This document shows, one piece after another, positions 1-8,864 of a stretch of 64,000 bases of DNA. The position numbers and the translations under genes were made by a program. The notes beneath the pieces were generated by a model. The model had not been told where the DNA came from and made no database searches. It worked only from the letters and a program-made list of their open reading frames with translations. Numbering within the stretch: the first letter of the stretch is position 1; every line of letters starts with the position of its first letter. This stretch comes from Burkholderiaceae bacterium (GTDB lineage Bacteria; Pseudomonadota; Gammaproteobacteria; Burkholderiales; Burkholderiaceae_C): the NCBI GenBank assembly GCA_919902775.1, contig CAKKRJ010000001.1, positions 265,442 to 329,441 on the forward strand, read 5' to 3'.

Positions 1-471
1 TTGCGCCAACAAGACCGGCAAGCCCAGCAGTTGGACAGCCTCGCTGCCCGCTTGGGCGTGGGGCTGATGCGTCAGCAAGAGCGCCATGCCCAGCGCCTGA
101 GTGCCATGGCCACCCGTTTGAGTCGGCCGCAAGCCCTGCTGGGCCAGCACCGTCAGTGGCTGGACCGATTGGCCCACCGCCTGCAAGCCGGGGTGCAAGG
201 CGCGTTCACGCAGCACGACCACCAGCTGGACCGTCTGAACGACCGCCTGAACTTCCACCGGGGGCAGCAGGTGCAGCAAAGTGCCCAGCGCCTGGAGCGT
301 GCCGCGCTGCGTTTGGCATCGGTGGACCCGCATCGGGTGCTGGAGCGCGGTTATGCCTGGCTCAGCGATGAAGCCGGGCAAGCCCTGACCCACGCTGCCC
401 AGTTTCAGCCGGGGCAAGCCGTTCGGGCGACCTTGGCCGACGGCGATGTGCGCTTGTCGGTCAAATCCTGA
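1..471 (+). CDS. xseA: Exodeoxyribonuclease VII large subunit, C-terminal part (5' end outside window)
   Basis: This is the last 156 residues of XseA, the large subunit of the nuclease that degrades single-stranded DNA to acid-soluble oligonucleotides. The reading frame is open to the first base, so the start lies upstream of the window. The visible part is a long Arg/Gln/Leu-rich helical region with heptad-like repeats (about residues 1-105), as expected for the XseA coiled coil. It is followed by the family's C-terminal segment containing DPHRVLERGYAW. The N-terminal OB fold and catalytic core are not in view. No xseB follows directly; the next gene is sodB. Confidence 0.9.
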   Translation: MRQQDRQAQQLDSLAARLGVGLMRQQERHAQRLSAMATRLSRPQALLGQHRQWLDRLAHRLQAGVQGAFTQHDHQLDRLNDRLNFHRGQQVQQSAQRLERAALRLASVDPHRVLERGYAWLSDEAGQALTHAAQFQPGQAVRATLADGDVRLSVKS

Positions 472-589
472 TGTGTGCTGGACCACCTGCCCCATCGCCA
501 ATGCAGTGACCTGCCGCGCCAAAGGGCGATCACGCTGCCCCTAAAATGCACGGGTCCATCTTCAACCCGCAACAACAAAAGGATCCTCC

Positions 590-1171
590 ATGGAACACAC
601 CTTGCCCGCATTGCCTTATGCGATCGACGCTTTGGCCCCTCACTACAGCCAGGAAACCCTGGAGTACCACCACGGCAAGCACCACAACGCTTACGTTGTG
701 AACCTGAACAACCTGCAAAAAGGCACTGAATTCGAGGGCATGTCCCTCGAAGAGATCATCAAAAAATCCAGCGGCGGTATCTACAACAACTCTGCCCAGA
801 TCTGGAACCACACCTTCTTCTGGAATTGCATGAAGCCAAACGGCGGTGGCGAACCCACAGGCGCCCTGGCTTCAGCCATCAACGCCAAATTCGGCAGCTA
901 CGCCGCGTTCAAGGAAGCCTTCGTCAAGAGCGCCGTGGGCAACTTCGGCTCTGGCTGGACCTGGTTGGTCAAGAAAGCCGACGGCTCGGTGGACATCGTC
1001 AACATGGGCGCTGCTGGCACGCCCCTGACCACCGGCGACACCGCCGTGCTGACCGTGGACGTGTGGGAGCACGCCTACTACATCGACTACCGCAACATGC
1101 GTCCCAAGTTCGTGGAGACCTTCCTCGACAAGCTGGTGAACTGGTCGTTCGCCGAGAAGAATTTCGGCTGA
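590..1171 (+). CDS. sodB: Superoxide dismutase [Fe]
   Basis: Cytoplasmic Fe/Mn-family superoxide dismutase, 193 residues, the usual length for bacterial FeSOD. It converts superoxide to oxygen and hydrogen peroxide. Visible family motifs are an N-terminal HHGKHHNAYV helix with the first metal histidine, SAQIWNHTFFWNC with the second, and DVWEHAYYIDY with the Asp and His metal ligands near the C-terminus. The Gln in SAQIWNH and the general pattern favour iron over manganese, but metal choice is not certain from sequence. The start is supported by an AAGGA ribosome site 6-10 bases upstream. It is a single-gene unit with an intrinsic terminator 18 bases after its stop. Confidence 0.96.
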   Translation: MEHTLPALPYAIDALAPHYSQETLEYHHGKHHNAYVVNLNNLQKGTEFEGMSLEEIIKKSSGGIYNNSAQIWNHTFFWNCMKPNGGGEPTGALASAINAKFGSYAAFKEAFVKSAVGNFGSGWTWLVKKADGSVDIVNMGAAGTPLTTGDTAVLTVDVWEHAYYIDYRNMRPKFVETFLDKLVNWSFAEKNFG

Positions 1172-1188
1172 TCGACGTCTTCCCCAAC

Positions 1189-1223
1189 GCCAAAAGCCCG
1201 CTGATGCGGGCTTTTGGCATTTT
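1189..1223 (+). terminator. Intrinsic terminator after sodB
   Basis: GCCAAAAGCCCGC and GCGGGCTTTTGGC form a 13-bp perfect stem with a 4-base loop, followed by ATTTTT. This is a textbook Rho-independent terminator directly behind sodB. Confidence 0.9.
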
Positions 1224-1281
1224 TGCAGCAGTGAGTTGTTGGACCTGAAGGTACACCGACACAGTGGATAGCAGAACCACG

Positions 1282-1361
1282 GAGCTGAACATGGGGTGGG
1301 GCCGGGCGCCGATTTCTGGTACCCCAGCATGAGGTGCCTGGCCCCACCCCATGCACAGCTC
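1282..1361. repeat. Long imperfect inverted repeat (26-base arms)
   Basis: The arms at 1282-1307 and 1336-1361 are reverse complements at about 23 of 26 positions, including an uninterrupted 14-bp core (CATGGGGTGGGGCC). The 28-base centre contains a smaller CTGG/CCAG dyad. The element fills the gap between the converging sodB and SDR genes. It lacks a T-run, so it is not an ordinary terminator. It could be a transcript-end hairpin, a MITE-like remnant or a REP-type element. It does not match the two REP families found elsewhere in the window. Confidence 0.7.
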
Positions 1362-1387
1362 AGCGCGGAACGCGCGCAAACAAAAAG

Positions 1388-2149
1388 TCAGCGCACCATC
1401 ATGCCGCCATCGGCCACGATGGTTTGACCCGTCACGAACTGCCCGGCAGGGCTGGCCAGGAACACCGCCACGCCGCCAATGTCGTCGGGCTCGCCCATGC
1501 GCCGCAGGGGTGTTTCACTGTTGTACTTGGCACTGAGCACCGGGTCTTCATGCAGGGCCTTGGCAAAGTCGGTTTTGATCAGACCGGGCGCGATGCAGTT
1601 GATGCGGATGTTGTCCGGCCCCCACTCCACCGCCAAGTTGCGCGCCAGCTGCATATCGGCGGCTTTGGAGATGTTGTAGGCCCCGATCACGGCCGAGCCA
1701 TGCAGGCCGCCAATCGACGAGACGATGACGATGGCGCCGTCTTTTTTGGCCTTCATGTCGGGATAGACCAGGTTGCAAAGCCAGCTGTTGGACAGCACGT
1801 TGTTGCGCATGATTTTGTCGAAGACATCGTCGCTCATGCCTGTGGCCGGGCCGTAATAGGGGTTGGTGGCTGCGTTGCAGACCAGGATGTCGATGGGTCC
1901 CCAGGCCGCGCGGGTCTGCGCCACCAGGGCTTCGAGTTGCTCCTTGTTCGAGATGCTTGCGGCGATCGCCATGGCTTGGCCGCCCGCGGCGCGGATTTCT
2001 TCGGTCACTTTTTCGCACGCGTCCAATTTGCGGCTGGAGACCACGACTTTGGCACCGGCCTTGGCCAGTTGGTGCGCGATGGACCGCCCGATGCCCCGGC
2101 TGGAACCGGTGACGATGGCGACTTTGTCTTTCAGATCGAACAGGGACAT
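1388..2149 (-). CDS. SDR-family NAD(P)-dependent oxidoreductase
   Basis: Classical short-chain dehydrogenase/reductase of 253 residues. Visible are the cofactor motif TGSSRGIG near residues 14-21, the NAA motif of the Rossmann core, a catalytic Ser in IVSSIGG, and the active-site YxxxK as YNISK. The C-terminal GQTIVADGG is typical of FabG-like and sorbitol-type SDRs. The frame is open further upstream, but the ATG at 2149 has a strong AAGGAG site and gives the normal family N-terminus (MSLFDLKDKVAIVTG). Substrate cannot be deduced; many close relatives are annotated as glucose or 3-oxoacyl dehydrogenases. It is divergent from the LhgO-like oxidase across 122 bases. Confidence 0.9.
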   Translation of the reverse strand: MSLFDLKDKVAIVTGSSRGIGRSIAHQLAKAGAKVVVSSRKLDACEKVTEEIRAAGGQAMAIAASISNKEQLEALVAQTRAAWGPIDILVCNAATNPYYGPATGMSDDVFDKIMRNNVLSNSWLCNLVYPDMKAKKDGAIVIVSSIGGLHGSAVIGAYNISKAADMQLARNLAVEWGPDNIRINCIAPGLIKTDFAKALHEDPVLSAKYNSETPLRRMGEPDDIGGVAVFLASPAGQFVTGQTIVADGGMMVR

Positions 2150-2271
2150 GCGTGGGACTCCTTGGTTGGGGTTCGCTGCAGTTTCTGTGCTGACGTTGGG
2201 CTTGTCTGTCTTCTGGGTGTCAGCAAGCGCCGTGCAAAAATCAGCGCATTGACACAAGAGAGACCCACACC

Positions 2272-3381
2272 ATGGAACATATCGATGCCGTCGTGATCGG
2301 CGCTGGCGTGGTCGGCCTGGCCGTGGGGCGCGAACTGGCGCTGCGCGGTTTTGATGTGATGCTGCTCGAAGCCGAAAACGCCATCGGCACCGGCACCAGT
2401 TCGCGCAACAGCGAAGTCATCCATGCCGGCATTTACTACGGCGCTGGCTCGCTCAAGGCCCGCCTGTGCGTGCAGGGCAAGGACATGCTCTACGCCTACT
2501 GCGCCGAACGGGGCGTGTCGCACCAACGGCTGGGCAAACTCATCGTGGCCACCCGCCCCGATCAGGTCCAAGCGCTGGACGGCATCGTCGCCCAAGCCGC
2601 CGCCAACGGCGTGCACGACCTGCAAAAACTCACGGCGGCTGAGGCCCAGAGGCTGGAGCCCGCACTGGCCTGCGAGGCAGCGCTGCTCTCGCCCAGCACC
2701 GGCGTGGTGGACAGCCACGGCCTGATGCTCAGCCTGCAAGGGGATCTGGAAAACGCGGGCGGCTTGCTGGCGCTGGTCTCGCCTGTGCAGCACATCGGCT
2801 TGACGCAGGGCACGGCCACCCACCCGATTCGCGTGTGCACGCAAGACGGCACCGAGCTGGCGTGCCGTGTGCTGGTCAATGCGGCTGGCCTGAATGCTGT
2901 GGCGCTGGCAAGAGACATGGCGGGGCTGGACCCGGCCTTGCTGCCCCAGGCGCATTACGCCAAAGGCAATTACTTCACGCTGGCCGGCAAGGCGCCGTTC
3001 TCGCGTCTGATTTACCCCGTCCCGGAAAAAGCCGGGCTGGGTGTGCACCTCACGCTGGACTTGGGCGGACAGGCCAAGTTCGGCCCGGATGTGCAGTGGA
3101 CGGTGGACCCCACCGATTTGCAGGTGGACCCGCGCCGGGGCGATGCCTTTTATGCCGAAGTGCGCAAATACTGGCCCGCGCTGCCCGACGGCGCATTGCA
3201 AGCCGGTTATGCGGGCATGCGGCCCAAGATCAGCGGCCCGCACGAGGCCGCTGCAGACTTCCTAATCCAGGGCCCTGCGGAGCACGGCGTACCGGGTCTG
3301 GTGAATTTGCTGGGCATCGAGTCGCCGGGCCTGACCAGTTCGCTGGCGATTGCCGCCGAGGTCTGCGCCCGCCTGGCTTGA
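2272..3381 (+). CDS. lhgO: FAD-dependent oxidoreductase, L-2-hydroxyglutarate oxidase-like
   Basis: A DAO-fold flavoprotein of 369 residues. The N-terminal dinucleotide motif [17 protein letters not shown] is followed by the family signature [15 protein letters not shown], which is characteristic of L-2-hydroxyglutarate oxidase/dehydrogenase (LhgO/YgaF) rather than glycerol-3-phosphate dehydrogenase. The C-terminal region [14 protein letters not shown] closes the FAD site. Expected reaction: L-2-hydroxyglutarate to 2-oxoglutarate, passing electrons to the quinone pool or oxygen. The SDR gene divergent upstream may share regulation. Family is certain; exact substrate is inferred. Confidence 0.82.
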   Translation: MEHIDAVVIGAGVVGLAVGRELALRGFDVMLLEAENAIGTGTSSRNSEVIHAGIYYGAGSLKARLCVQGKDMLYAYCAERGVSHQRLGKLIVATRPDQVQALDGIVAQAAANGVHDLQKLTAAEAQRLEPALACEAALLSPSTGVVDSHGLMLSLQGDLENAGGLLALVSPVQHIGLTQGTATHPIRVCTQDGTELACRVLVNAAGLNAVALARDMAGLDPALLPQAHYAKGNYFTLAGKAPFSRLIYPVPEKAGLGVHLTLDLGGQAKFGPDVQWTVDPTDLQVDPRRGDAFYAEVRKYWPALPDGALQAGYAGMRPKISGPHEAAADFLIQGPAEHGVPGLVNLLGIESPGLTSSLAIAAEVCARLA

Positions 3382-3411
3382 TGACTTTCGATATGACGCA
3401 AGGCACTGAGG

Positions 3412-3480
3412 TGCTTCCAGCAGGGGCGACCTCCCACAAAACACCTGAACCCTGTTGGAGCGCGCCCCTGCGCGCGAAGG
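3412..3480. repeat. REP family 1 pair (BIME) between lhgO and pyrD
   Basis: Two inverted copies of the window's commonest palindrome. One unit reads GCAGGGGCGACCTCCCAC at about 3420-3437; the opposite unit carries GGAGCGCGCCCCTGCGCGCG at about 3457-3477. Both share the core GGAGnnCGCCCCTGCG. The pair sits between the converging ends of lhgO and pyrD, where it could act as a bidirectional transcript-end hairpin. Confidence 0.8.
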
Positions 3481-3482
3481 CT

Positions 3483-4526
3483 TCAGCGCTTCATTTGCTG
3501 TAGCGCACTGGCCACTTCGGTCACTAACGCCGGGCCTTGGTAAATCAAGCCGGTGTAGATCTGCACCACATCGGCCCCCGCCTCGATCTTGGCAATCGCG
3601 TCATGGCCACTCAGGATGCCGCCCACACCGATGATCGGGAAGTCTTTGCCCAAAGCGCCGCGCAGCAGGCGGATCACGCGGTTGCTGCCTTCGAACACCG
3701 GCGCGCCAGAAAGGCCGCCCATTTCTTCGGCGTGCGGAAGACCGGTCACGGCCTCGCGGGCCAGGGTGGTGTTGGTGGCGATCACACCGTCCATGCCGTG
3801 CTTTTGCAGGGTGGTGGCGATCACGCCCACTTGGGTTTCGTCCAGATCGGGGGCGATTTTCAGGAACATGGGCACCCGGCGGCCGTGCTCAGCGGCCAGT
3901 TCCTCGCGCCGCGCCACCAGGGCGCCCAGCAGGCCGTCCAACGCCTCGTCGCTTTGCAGGGCGCGCAGGTTCTTGGTGTTGGGGCTGGAGATGTTGACCG
4001 TGACGTAATCGGCGTGGGGGTAGACGCCTGCCAGCGCGATCAAATAATCGTCGGTGGCGCACTCTATCGGGGTGGCCGCATTTTTGCCGATGTTCAGGCC
4101 CAGCAAGCGGCCATGCTGGCGAAACTTGGAACGCTTGACGTTGGCAATGAAGGCATCCAGCCCGTCGTTGTTGAAACCCAGGCGGTTGATCAGGGCATGG
4201 GCCTCGGGCAGGCGGAACATGCGCGGCTTGGGGTTGCCCGGCTGCGCCTTGGGCGTGACGGTGCCCACTTCGACAAAGCCAAAACCCATCGCGCCCAGAC
4301 CGTCGATGCAGCGGGCGTTTTTGTCCAGCCCTGCGGCCAGCCCGACCCGGTTGGGAAAATGCAGGCCCGCCAGCGTGACGGGTTGCGCCACAAAAGGCTG
4401 GCGATAAATGCGGTCGAGCGGGGTGTTTTGGGTACGGGCCAGGCCGTCAATCGTCAGTTCGTGGGCCTCTTCGGGGTCCATCTTGAACAAAAACGGGCGA
4501 ACCAGGGCGTAGGGGATCAGAGACAT
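3483..4526 (-). CDS. pyrD: Dihydroorotate dehydrogenase (quinone), class 2
   Basis: Membrane-associated flavoenzyme of pyrimidine synthesis that oxidises dihydroorotate to orotate with quinone as acceptor. The 347-residue product has the class 2 N-terminal amphipathic quinone-tunnel segment ([19 protein letters not shown]). It then shows [11 protein letters not shown], the [23 protein letters not shown]-site strand, [21 protein letters not shown] with the catalytic serine, and [11 protein letters not shown] for phosphate binding. The frame stays open upstream, but the ATG at 4526 gives the conserved family start. It is divergent from rpiA; the start codons are 115 bases apart. Confidence 0.96.
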   Translation of the reverse strand: MSLIPYALVRPFLFKMDPEEAHELTIDGLARTQNTPLDRIYRQPFVAQPVTLAGLHFPNRVGLAAGLDKNARCIDGLGAMGFGFVEVGTVTPKAQPGNPKPRMFRLPEAHALINRLGFNNDGLDAFIANVKRSKFRQHGRLLGLNIGKNAATPIECATDDYLIALAGVYPHADYVTVNISSPNTKNLRALQSDEALDGLLGALVARREELAAEHGRRVPMFLKIAPDLDETQVGVIATTLQKHGMDGVIATNTTLAREAVTGLPHAEEMGGLSGAPVFEGSNRVIRLLRGALGKDFPIIGVGGILSGHDAIAKIEAGADVVQIYTGLIYQGPALVTEVASALQQMKR

Positions 4527-4641
4527 TGGATAATTCCGGCCAGCAGAGTTGGCGTGAGGGCGTTGAAGACGTGGCCCCGATTGTCTCAAACCCTGACCGC
4601 CCTGATTTTTCCCTTCACCTTTTTCATCCAGACCCGATCCC

Positions 4642-5313
4642 ATGACCCAAGACGAACTCAAAGCCCTGGTGGGCCAAGCCGCCCTGAAATACGTTGTTCC
4701 TGGCGAGATCGTGGGTGTCGGCACGGGCTCCACGGTGAACAAATTCATCGACGCCCTGGCCACGATGAAAGACCAGATCAAGGGCGCAGTGTCCAGTTCC
4801 GAAGCCTCCACCGTGCGCCTCAAGGCCTTGGGAATTCCGGTGTTTGACAGCAACGAGGTGGAAAGCCTGTCGGTTTACATCGACGGCGCCGACGAGATCG
4901 ACCCCCAAGGCCACATGGTCAAGGGCGGCGGTGCGGCGCTCACCCGTGAAAAAATTGTGGCGGCCCAGTCCAAACAGTTTGTCTGCATCGCCGACGAGAG
5001 CAAGCTGGTCGATGTCTTGGGCGCGTTCCCACTGCCCGTGGAGGTCATCCCCATGGCCACAGCCCGTGTGGTGCGCCAGTTCGCAGCCATGGGCGGCCGC
5101 GCAGTGGTGCGCCAAAAAGACGGTCAGCCCCTGGTGACCGACAACGGCCAGCACATCGTCGATGTGCAGGGTTTGAAGATCACCGACCCGGTGGCGTTTG
5201 AAACCGAAGTCAGCCAGTGGCCCGGCGTGGTGACGGTGGGTGTGTTTGCGCTGCAAAAAGCGCAGGTGTGCCTGCTGGGCACGTCGCAAGGCGTGAAGAC
5301 GCTCAATTTTTAA
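4642..5313 (+). CDS. rpiA: Ribose-5-phosphate isomerase A
   Basis: Cytosolic pentose-phosphate enzyme interconverting ribose 5-phosphate and ribulose 5-phosphate. Its 223 residues match the RpiA length. Motifs present: [15 protein letters not shown] (phosphate loop), [12 protein letters not shown] with catalytic Asp residues, [12 protein letters not shown] with the active-site Lys and the base Glu, and IADESKLVD. The start ATG is the first in the frame and gives the expected N-terminal MTQDELK helix. A block of REP family 2 palindromes begins 17 bases after the stop. Confidence 0.96.
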   Translation: MTQDELKALVGQAALKYVVPGEIVGVGTGSTVNKFIDALATMKDQIKGAVSSSEASTVRLKALGIPVFDSNEVESLSVYIDGADEIDPQGHMVKGGGAALTREKIVAAQSKQFVCIADESKLVDVLGAFPLPVEVIPMATARVVRQFAAMGGRAVVRQKDGQPLVTDNGQHIVDVQGLKITDPVAFETEVSQWPGVVTVGVFALQKAQVCLLGTSQGVKTLNF

Positions 5314-5330
5314 AGGGCCTAGGCGCATTT

Positions 5331-5358
5331 GTAGGTCGGCGGCTTCAGCCCCGACATG
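5331..5358. repeat. REP family 2 copy
   Basis: Copy of a 28-base unit that starts GTAGGTCGGCGGCTTCAGCC and ends CCGACATG. It folds as a hairpin GTCGG-C-GGC / GCC-C-CCGAC with a TTCA loop and one C/C mismatch. An almost identical copy lies at 5510, and others at 18191 and 50559. Confidence 0.85.
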
Positions 5359-5475
5359 AACCCGTCACCCCAGCCAAAGCCCACCCCTTCTGTGCTGAGA
5401 GTGGCCGTGATGCTGGCAGCCGTTCGCCAACAGTCGGCCTGCGCCGAAGCCTGCAACTGCGCCGAAGCCCGCAAC

Positions 5476-5495
5476 GTTGGAGCTGAAGCTCCAAC
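5476..5495. repeat. Perfect short palindrome inside the REP block
   Basis: GTTGGAGCT and AGCTCCAAC form a perfect 9-bp stem with a two-base loop, followed by CTACA. It lies between the two REP family 2 copies of the rpiA to acyl-CoA-ligase gap and probably forms the opposite half of a BIME with the copy at 5510. Confidence 0.75.
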
Positions 5496-5509
5496 CTACA
5501 GGGGGATTT

Positions 5510-5537
5510 GTAGGTCGGCGGCTTCAGCCCCGACATG
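5510..5537. repeat. REP family 2 copy
   Basis: Second copy of the unit seen at 5331, identical over its 28 bases and in the same orientation. It lies just past the stop codon of the minus-strand acyl-CoA ligase. Confidence 0.85.
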
Positions 5538-5546
5538 GGCGTTCAA

Positions 5547-7097
5547 TCAGCCCAGCCGCTGGCGCAGCTCGGTTTTGAGCACCTTGCCGTAATTGTTTTT
5601 TGGCAGGCTGCTGACCACTTCGTAGCGCTTGGGCCGTTTGAAGCGGGCGATGGCTTGCAGGCACAGCGCATCGAGCGCGGCCATGTCGATGGCGTGCCCC
5701 GCTTGCGGCACCACAAAGGCCACCACCACTTCACCCCATTCGGCATCGGGTGCACCCACCACGGCCACTTCGGCCACGCCCGGCGCGTGCAGCAGCACTT
5801 CTTCGATTTCGCGCGGGTAGATGTTGGAGCCACCGCTGATGATCAGGTCTTTGCTGCGGTCCTTCAAAGTCAAAAAGCCGTCGGCGTCCAGGCAGCCCAT
5901 GTCGCCCGTGAACAGCCATCCGTTTTGAATGGCGCTGGCCGTGGCCTCGGGGTTGCGCCAATACCCGGCCATGACGCTGTCACCCCGGATCAGCACTTCA
6001 CCCACTTCGCCCAGCGGCAGCTCGTGCCCTTGGGCGTCGGTCACGCGGATGCGCACGGGCGTTTGCGCCACGCCCACCGAGGCCAGGCGCTCCTGGTGGC
6101 GCGGGTGTGCCGTGTCTTGCAGGTGCTGGCGTGACAGGGCGGTGCCCACCATGGGGCTTTCGCCTTGGCCGTAAATTTGCACAAAGCGCGGCCCCATGAC
6201 GCGCAGCGCCCGCTGGATGTCGGCGGCATACATGGGCGCGCCGCCATACACCACGGTTTTGAAAGACCGCCCGCAGGTCTGCGCCGACAGCCCCGCAGCC
6301 TCGGCGTGGTCCACCAGCCGTTTGACGATGGTGGGGGCTGCAAACATCGACAGTGGCCCGACTTGCTGGCCCAGCGCAAACAGCTCGGCCGGATCGAACC
6401 CGCCTGAAGGCGGGACCAAGTGCCTGGCCCCCGCCATGAGGTGGGGGATGGCGTAAATGCCCGCGCCGTGCGACATGGGTGCGGCATAGGCGATGGTGTC
6501 TTGCGGGGCCAGCGCATCCACATCGTTGAAGTAGGCCAGGCCCATGGTCATCAGGTTGCGGTGCGTGATCATCACGCCCTTGGGCCGGCCGGTGGTGCCG
6601 CTGGTGTAGAACAGCCAGGCCAGGTCATCGGGCTGGCGTTCGGTGATGGGCGTGTCAAGTGGGGATACCGGCAGCTGCCACAGCGCATTGGCCTGGGCGC
6701 TGTCGACGTCGATGATGCACTCCAGCCCGGTGAGGTTGTCGCCGGTGTCGCTGGTGATGTCAGCCGTCACAAAGGCCCAACGTGCCTGCGCGTTGTCGAT
6801 GATCCATTGGGCTTCGCGCACATGCAGTTTGGCGTTGATGGGCACCACCACCAGGCCTGCCCACCAAGCGGCGAACAGCACTTCCAGATAGCGCACATGG
6901 TTGCGCATGAACAGCGCCACCCGATCGCCCGGCTGCAAACCTGCGGCCTGAAACTGCCGGGCCAGATGCTGGCAGCGCTGCGCCCATTGGCCGTGGGTGG
7001 CTGCGAGTTGGGTGCCGTTCAAAATGGCGTGGCGCTCGGGGGCCATGCGGGCTTGGCGCAGCAACAAATGGGCGAGGTTCAAGGGAGACTCCGGCAA
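5547..7097 (-). CDS. AMP-dependent acyl-CoA synthetase/ligase
   Basis: ANL-superfamily adenylating enzyme of 516 residues, making an acyl-AMP and then an acyl-CoA. Key motifs: the P-loop YTSGTTGRPKGV near residue 165, YGQGESPM in the A5 region, LFTGDMGCLDADGFL (A7), RSKDLIISGGSNIYPREIE (A8) and the C-terminal catalytic Lys in PKNNYGKVLK (A10). Size and motifs fit medium- or long-chain fatty acid or aryl-CoA ligases; substrate is unknown. The start used is TTG at 7097, with no clear ribosome site. An internal ATG 17 codons later is an alternative. It is followed on the same strand by REP family 2 copies. Confidence 0.88.
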   Translation of the reverse strand: MPESPLNLAHLLLRQARMAPERHAILNGTQLAATHGQWAQRCQHLARQFQAAGLQPGDRVALFMRNHVRYLEVLFAAWWAGLVVVPINAKLHVREAQWIIDNAQARWAFVTADITSDTGDNLTGLECIIDVDSAQANALWQLPVSPLDTPITERQPDDLAWLFYTSGTTGRPKGVMITHRNLMTMGLAYFNDVDALAPQDTIAYAAPMSHGAGIYAIPHLMAGARHLVPPSGGFDPAELFALGQQVGPLSMFAAPTIVKRLVDHAEAAGLSAQTCGRSFKTVVYGGAPMYAADIQRALRVMGPRFVQIYGQGESPMVGTALSRQHLQDTAHPRHQERLASVGVAQTPVRIRVTDAQGHELPLGEVGEVLIRGDSVMAGYWRNPEATASAIQNGWLFTGDMGCLDADGFLTLKDRSKDLIISGGSNIYPREIEEVLLHAPGVAEVAVVGAPDAEWGEVVVAFVVPQAGHAIDMAALDALCLQAIARFKRPKRYEVVSSLPKNNYGKVLKTELRQRLG

Positions 7098-7151
7098 AAA
7101 CTGGGAAGCATTTTGGCGCGGCTAACCCTGCGGTGGCTGTCCCGAGGAGGT

Positions 7152-8285
7152 CTAGGCGCGGCGCAGCAGGAGGCGCAGATCCGGCCCGATGCGGTCCACC
7201 GCATGAAAGGCCAGTTGGACGGCGCCGCTCAACTCGGTGAGCCCCGGCAAATTGGCCAGGCCCTGGCCGGGGCCGAGCATTTTCGGCGCCAGATAGACCA
7301 GAAATTCGTCCACCAGATCTTCGCGGATGAAGGAGCCGTTGAGCTTGTGCCCGGCCTCGACATGCAGTTCGTTGACCTCGCGCCGGGCCAGGTCGCGCAG
7401 CATGGCCGCCAGATCGACCTTGCCGCCGGGGCCTGGCATGTCGATCACGGTCACGCCGCGTGCGGTCAGCGCGGTGCGTTTGTCCAGGTGTTCGTTCGTG
7501 GCGGTGTAGATCCAGATCTGCCGCGCTTGGTCACCCGTGCCTTGCGTGTCCAGCAGCTGGGCGGTCAGGGGCATGTCCAGGCGGCTGTCCACCACCACCA
7601 GATGCGGTTGGCGCGGGGTGTTGACACCGCGCACATTGAGCAGCGGGTCGTCTTCGAGCACGGTGCCGATGCCGGTCAGGATGGCACAGGCGCGGGCGCG
7701 CCAGGCGTGGCCATCGGTGCGGGCTTCGGCGCTCGTGATCCACTGGCTTTGGCCGTTTTGCAGGGCGGTTTGTCCGTCGAGCGAGGCGGCCACCTTCATG
7801 CGTACCCAGGGCAAGCCCCGCTCCATGCGGCTGAAAAAACCGATGTTCAGTTCGCGGGCCTGCACGGCGATGGCACTGCCCGGGTCCAGCGTTTCGGTCT
7901 GCACACCTGCGGCCGCCAGGCGCGCCATGCCCTGGCCCGCCACTTGCGGGTTGGGGTCGGTCAGGGCCGCCACCACGCGGCCTATGCCGGCAGCCGCCAG
8001 GGCGTCGCAGCAAGGGCCGGTTCGACCTTGGTGGGCGCAGGGCTCCAGCGTGACCCAGGCGGTGGCGCCTTGCACCTGGTGACCGCGTGCGGCCGCGTCG
8101 CGCAGCGCCATGATCTCGGCGTGCGGTCCACCCGCGCGCTGGGTGTGGCCTTCGCCCAGCACAGCACCGTCGGCGGCCGTGATCACGCAGCCCACGTGGG
8201 GGTTGGGTGAAGTCAGCCACAGGCCTTGATGGGCCAGATCCAGGGCGCGTTGCAGGGGAGAGGGGTGAGCGGTCGAAGAGGGCAC
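7152..8285 (-). CDS. ribD: Bifunctional diaminohydroxyphosphoribosylaminopyrimidine deaminase / 5-amino-6-(5-phosphoribosylamino)uracil reductase
   Basis: Riboflavin synthesis enzyme with two fused domains, 377 residues. The N-terminal deaminase (about 1-145) has the zinc motif HAE and PCAHQGRTGPC. The C-terminal reductase (about 150-377) begins at LPWVRMKVAASLDGQTA and ends with a NADPH-site region. The start is GTG at 8285, giving the usual short lead before LALDLAHQG-like sequence. It lies 153 bases downstream of the pilV stop on the same strand, with a BIME between them. I found no FMN-riboswitch-like conserved leader, so it may be expressed from read-through or a local promoter. Confidence 0.95.
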   Translation of the reverse strand: MPSSTAHPSPLQRALDLAHQGLWLTSPNPHVGCVITAADGAVLGEGHTQRAGGPHAEIMALRDAAARGHQVQGATAWVTLEPCAHQGRTGPCCDALAAAGIGRVVAALTDPNPQVAGQGMARLAAAGVQTETLDPGSAIAVQARELNIGFFSRMERGLPWVRMKVAASLDGQTALQNGQSQWITSAEARTDGHAWRARACAILTGIGTVLEDDPLLNVRGVNTPRQPHLVVVDSRLDMPLTAQLLDTQGTGDQARQIWIYTATNEHLDKRTALTARGVTVIDMPGPGGKVDLAAMLRDLARREVNELHVEAGHKLNGSFIREDLVDEFLVYLAPKMLGPGQGLANLPGLTELSGAVQLAFHAVDRIGPDLRLLLRRA

Positions 8286-8313
8286 GGCAGGTAGAAAAAT
8301 GACGGTGAAAAAA

Positions 8314-8388
8314 CAGCCTTAGGCCGCAGGGGCAGCCTCCTACAAAAAACCGGAGAGCCTTGTGGGAGCGCGCCCCTGCGCGCGAATG
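8314..8388. repeat. REP family 1 pair (BIME) between pilV and ribD
   Basis: Inverted pair: GCCGCAGGGGCAGCCTCCTAC at about 8323-8343 (21-base unit core) faces GGAGCGCGCCCCTGCGCGCG at about 8364-8383. The outer edge AACAGCCTTA matches, in reverse complement, the edges of the copies at 11450 and 45558 (AAGGCTGTTCTT). Confidence 0.82.
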
Positions 8389-8438
8389 CACCCTGAAGTT
8401 TATTTCAGGCGCCGGGGCGTCGCCCAGCCACATGACCG

Positions 8439-8864
8439 TCAGGGCGAGGATACGCCAACCCAGCCGGGCAACGCAGAAACGCTGCTGTGCCATTCGATGT
8501 GGTTGGGCTCAAGGGGGCTGGCGCCGGCACTGGCGCGTGTTCCGCTGGCGGTCCATGCCACACGGACTTGCAGGTCGTCCATCAGGCCGTTGCCACGCGG
8601 TGAGCGGCGTGTTTGCCGGTCGTAGCGCTGGCCTTGCACTTCGATGGTTTCTTGGGCAAAGCAGGGGGTGGTGTTGGCATGCAGGCAGTCCATGGCTTCC
8701 TGGGCCAAGTGCTGGGCCACGGTGTGTTGCCTGCTTTCGCTGGCGATGTGCAGTGTTTTGAGGGTCCATTGCGTGGCCCCCACCAGGCCGATGCCCAGCA
8801 CCGCCGAGGCGATCAGGGCTTCGATCAAGGCCATCCCTTGTTGCTTGTGCGGGGTGTGTGTCAT
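8439..8864 (-). CDS. pilV: Type IV pilus modification protein PilV-like minor prepilin
   Basis: Small prepilin of 141 residues. A short leader (MTHTPHKQQG) precedes a class III prepilin cleavage site, G|MALIEALIASAVLGIG, with the conserved Glu at +5 and a hydrophobic helix that packs in the pilus core. Downstream residues give the typical QHTVAQHLAQEAMDCL helix of PilV. Minor pilins prime assembly and sit at the pilus tip. The ATG at 8864 overlaps the pilX stop by four bases, so the two are translationally coupled. It is the last gene of the minor-pilin operon. Confidence 0.8.
   Translation of the reverse strand: MTHTPHKQQGMALIEALIASAVLGIGLVGATQWTLKTLHIASESRQHTVAQHLAQEAMDCLHANTTPCFAQETIEVQGQRYDRQTRRSPRGNGLMDDLQVRVAWTASGTRASAGASPLEPNHIEWHSSVSALPGWVGVSSP

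Noticed and set aside
4527..4853. N-terminal extension of pyrD by 109 codons
   Set aside because: The extension overlaps the divergent rpiA start and has no similarity to the PyrD N-terminus. The ATG at 4526 matches the family start.
6397..6450. GC-rich words similar to the inverted repeat at 1282 (TGCCTGGCCCC)
   Set aside because: They fall inside a conserved part of the acyl-CoA ligase (HLMAGARHLVPPSGGFDPAE) and do not form the same long-arm palindrome, so the likeness is coincidental.
6420..8210. A 596-codon open frame on the plus strand
   Set aside because: It lies opposite the acyl-CoA ligase and ribD, both of which have complete motif sets. Long antisense frames are common in GC-rich DNA with this codon bias, and the translation has no recognisable domain.
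8286..8438. Possible FMN riboswitch before ribD
   Set aside because: The gap is mostly a REP pair, and I could not find the conserved RFN-element core. ribD is not at the head of a riboflavin operon here.
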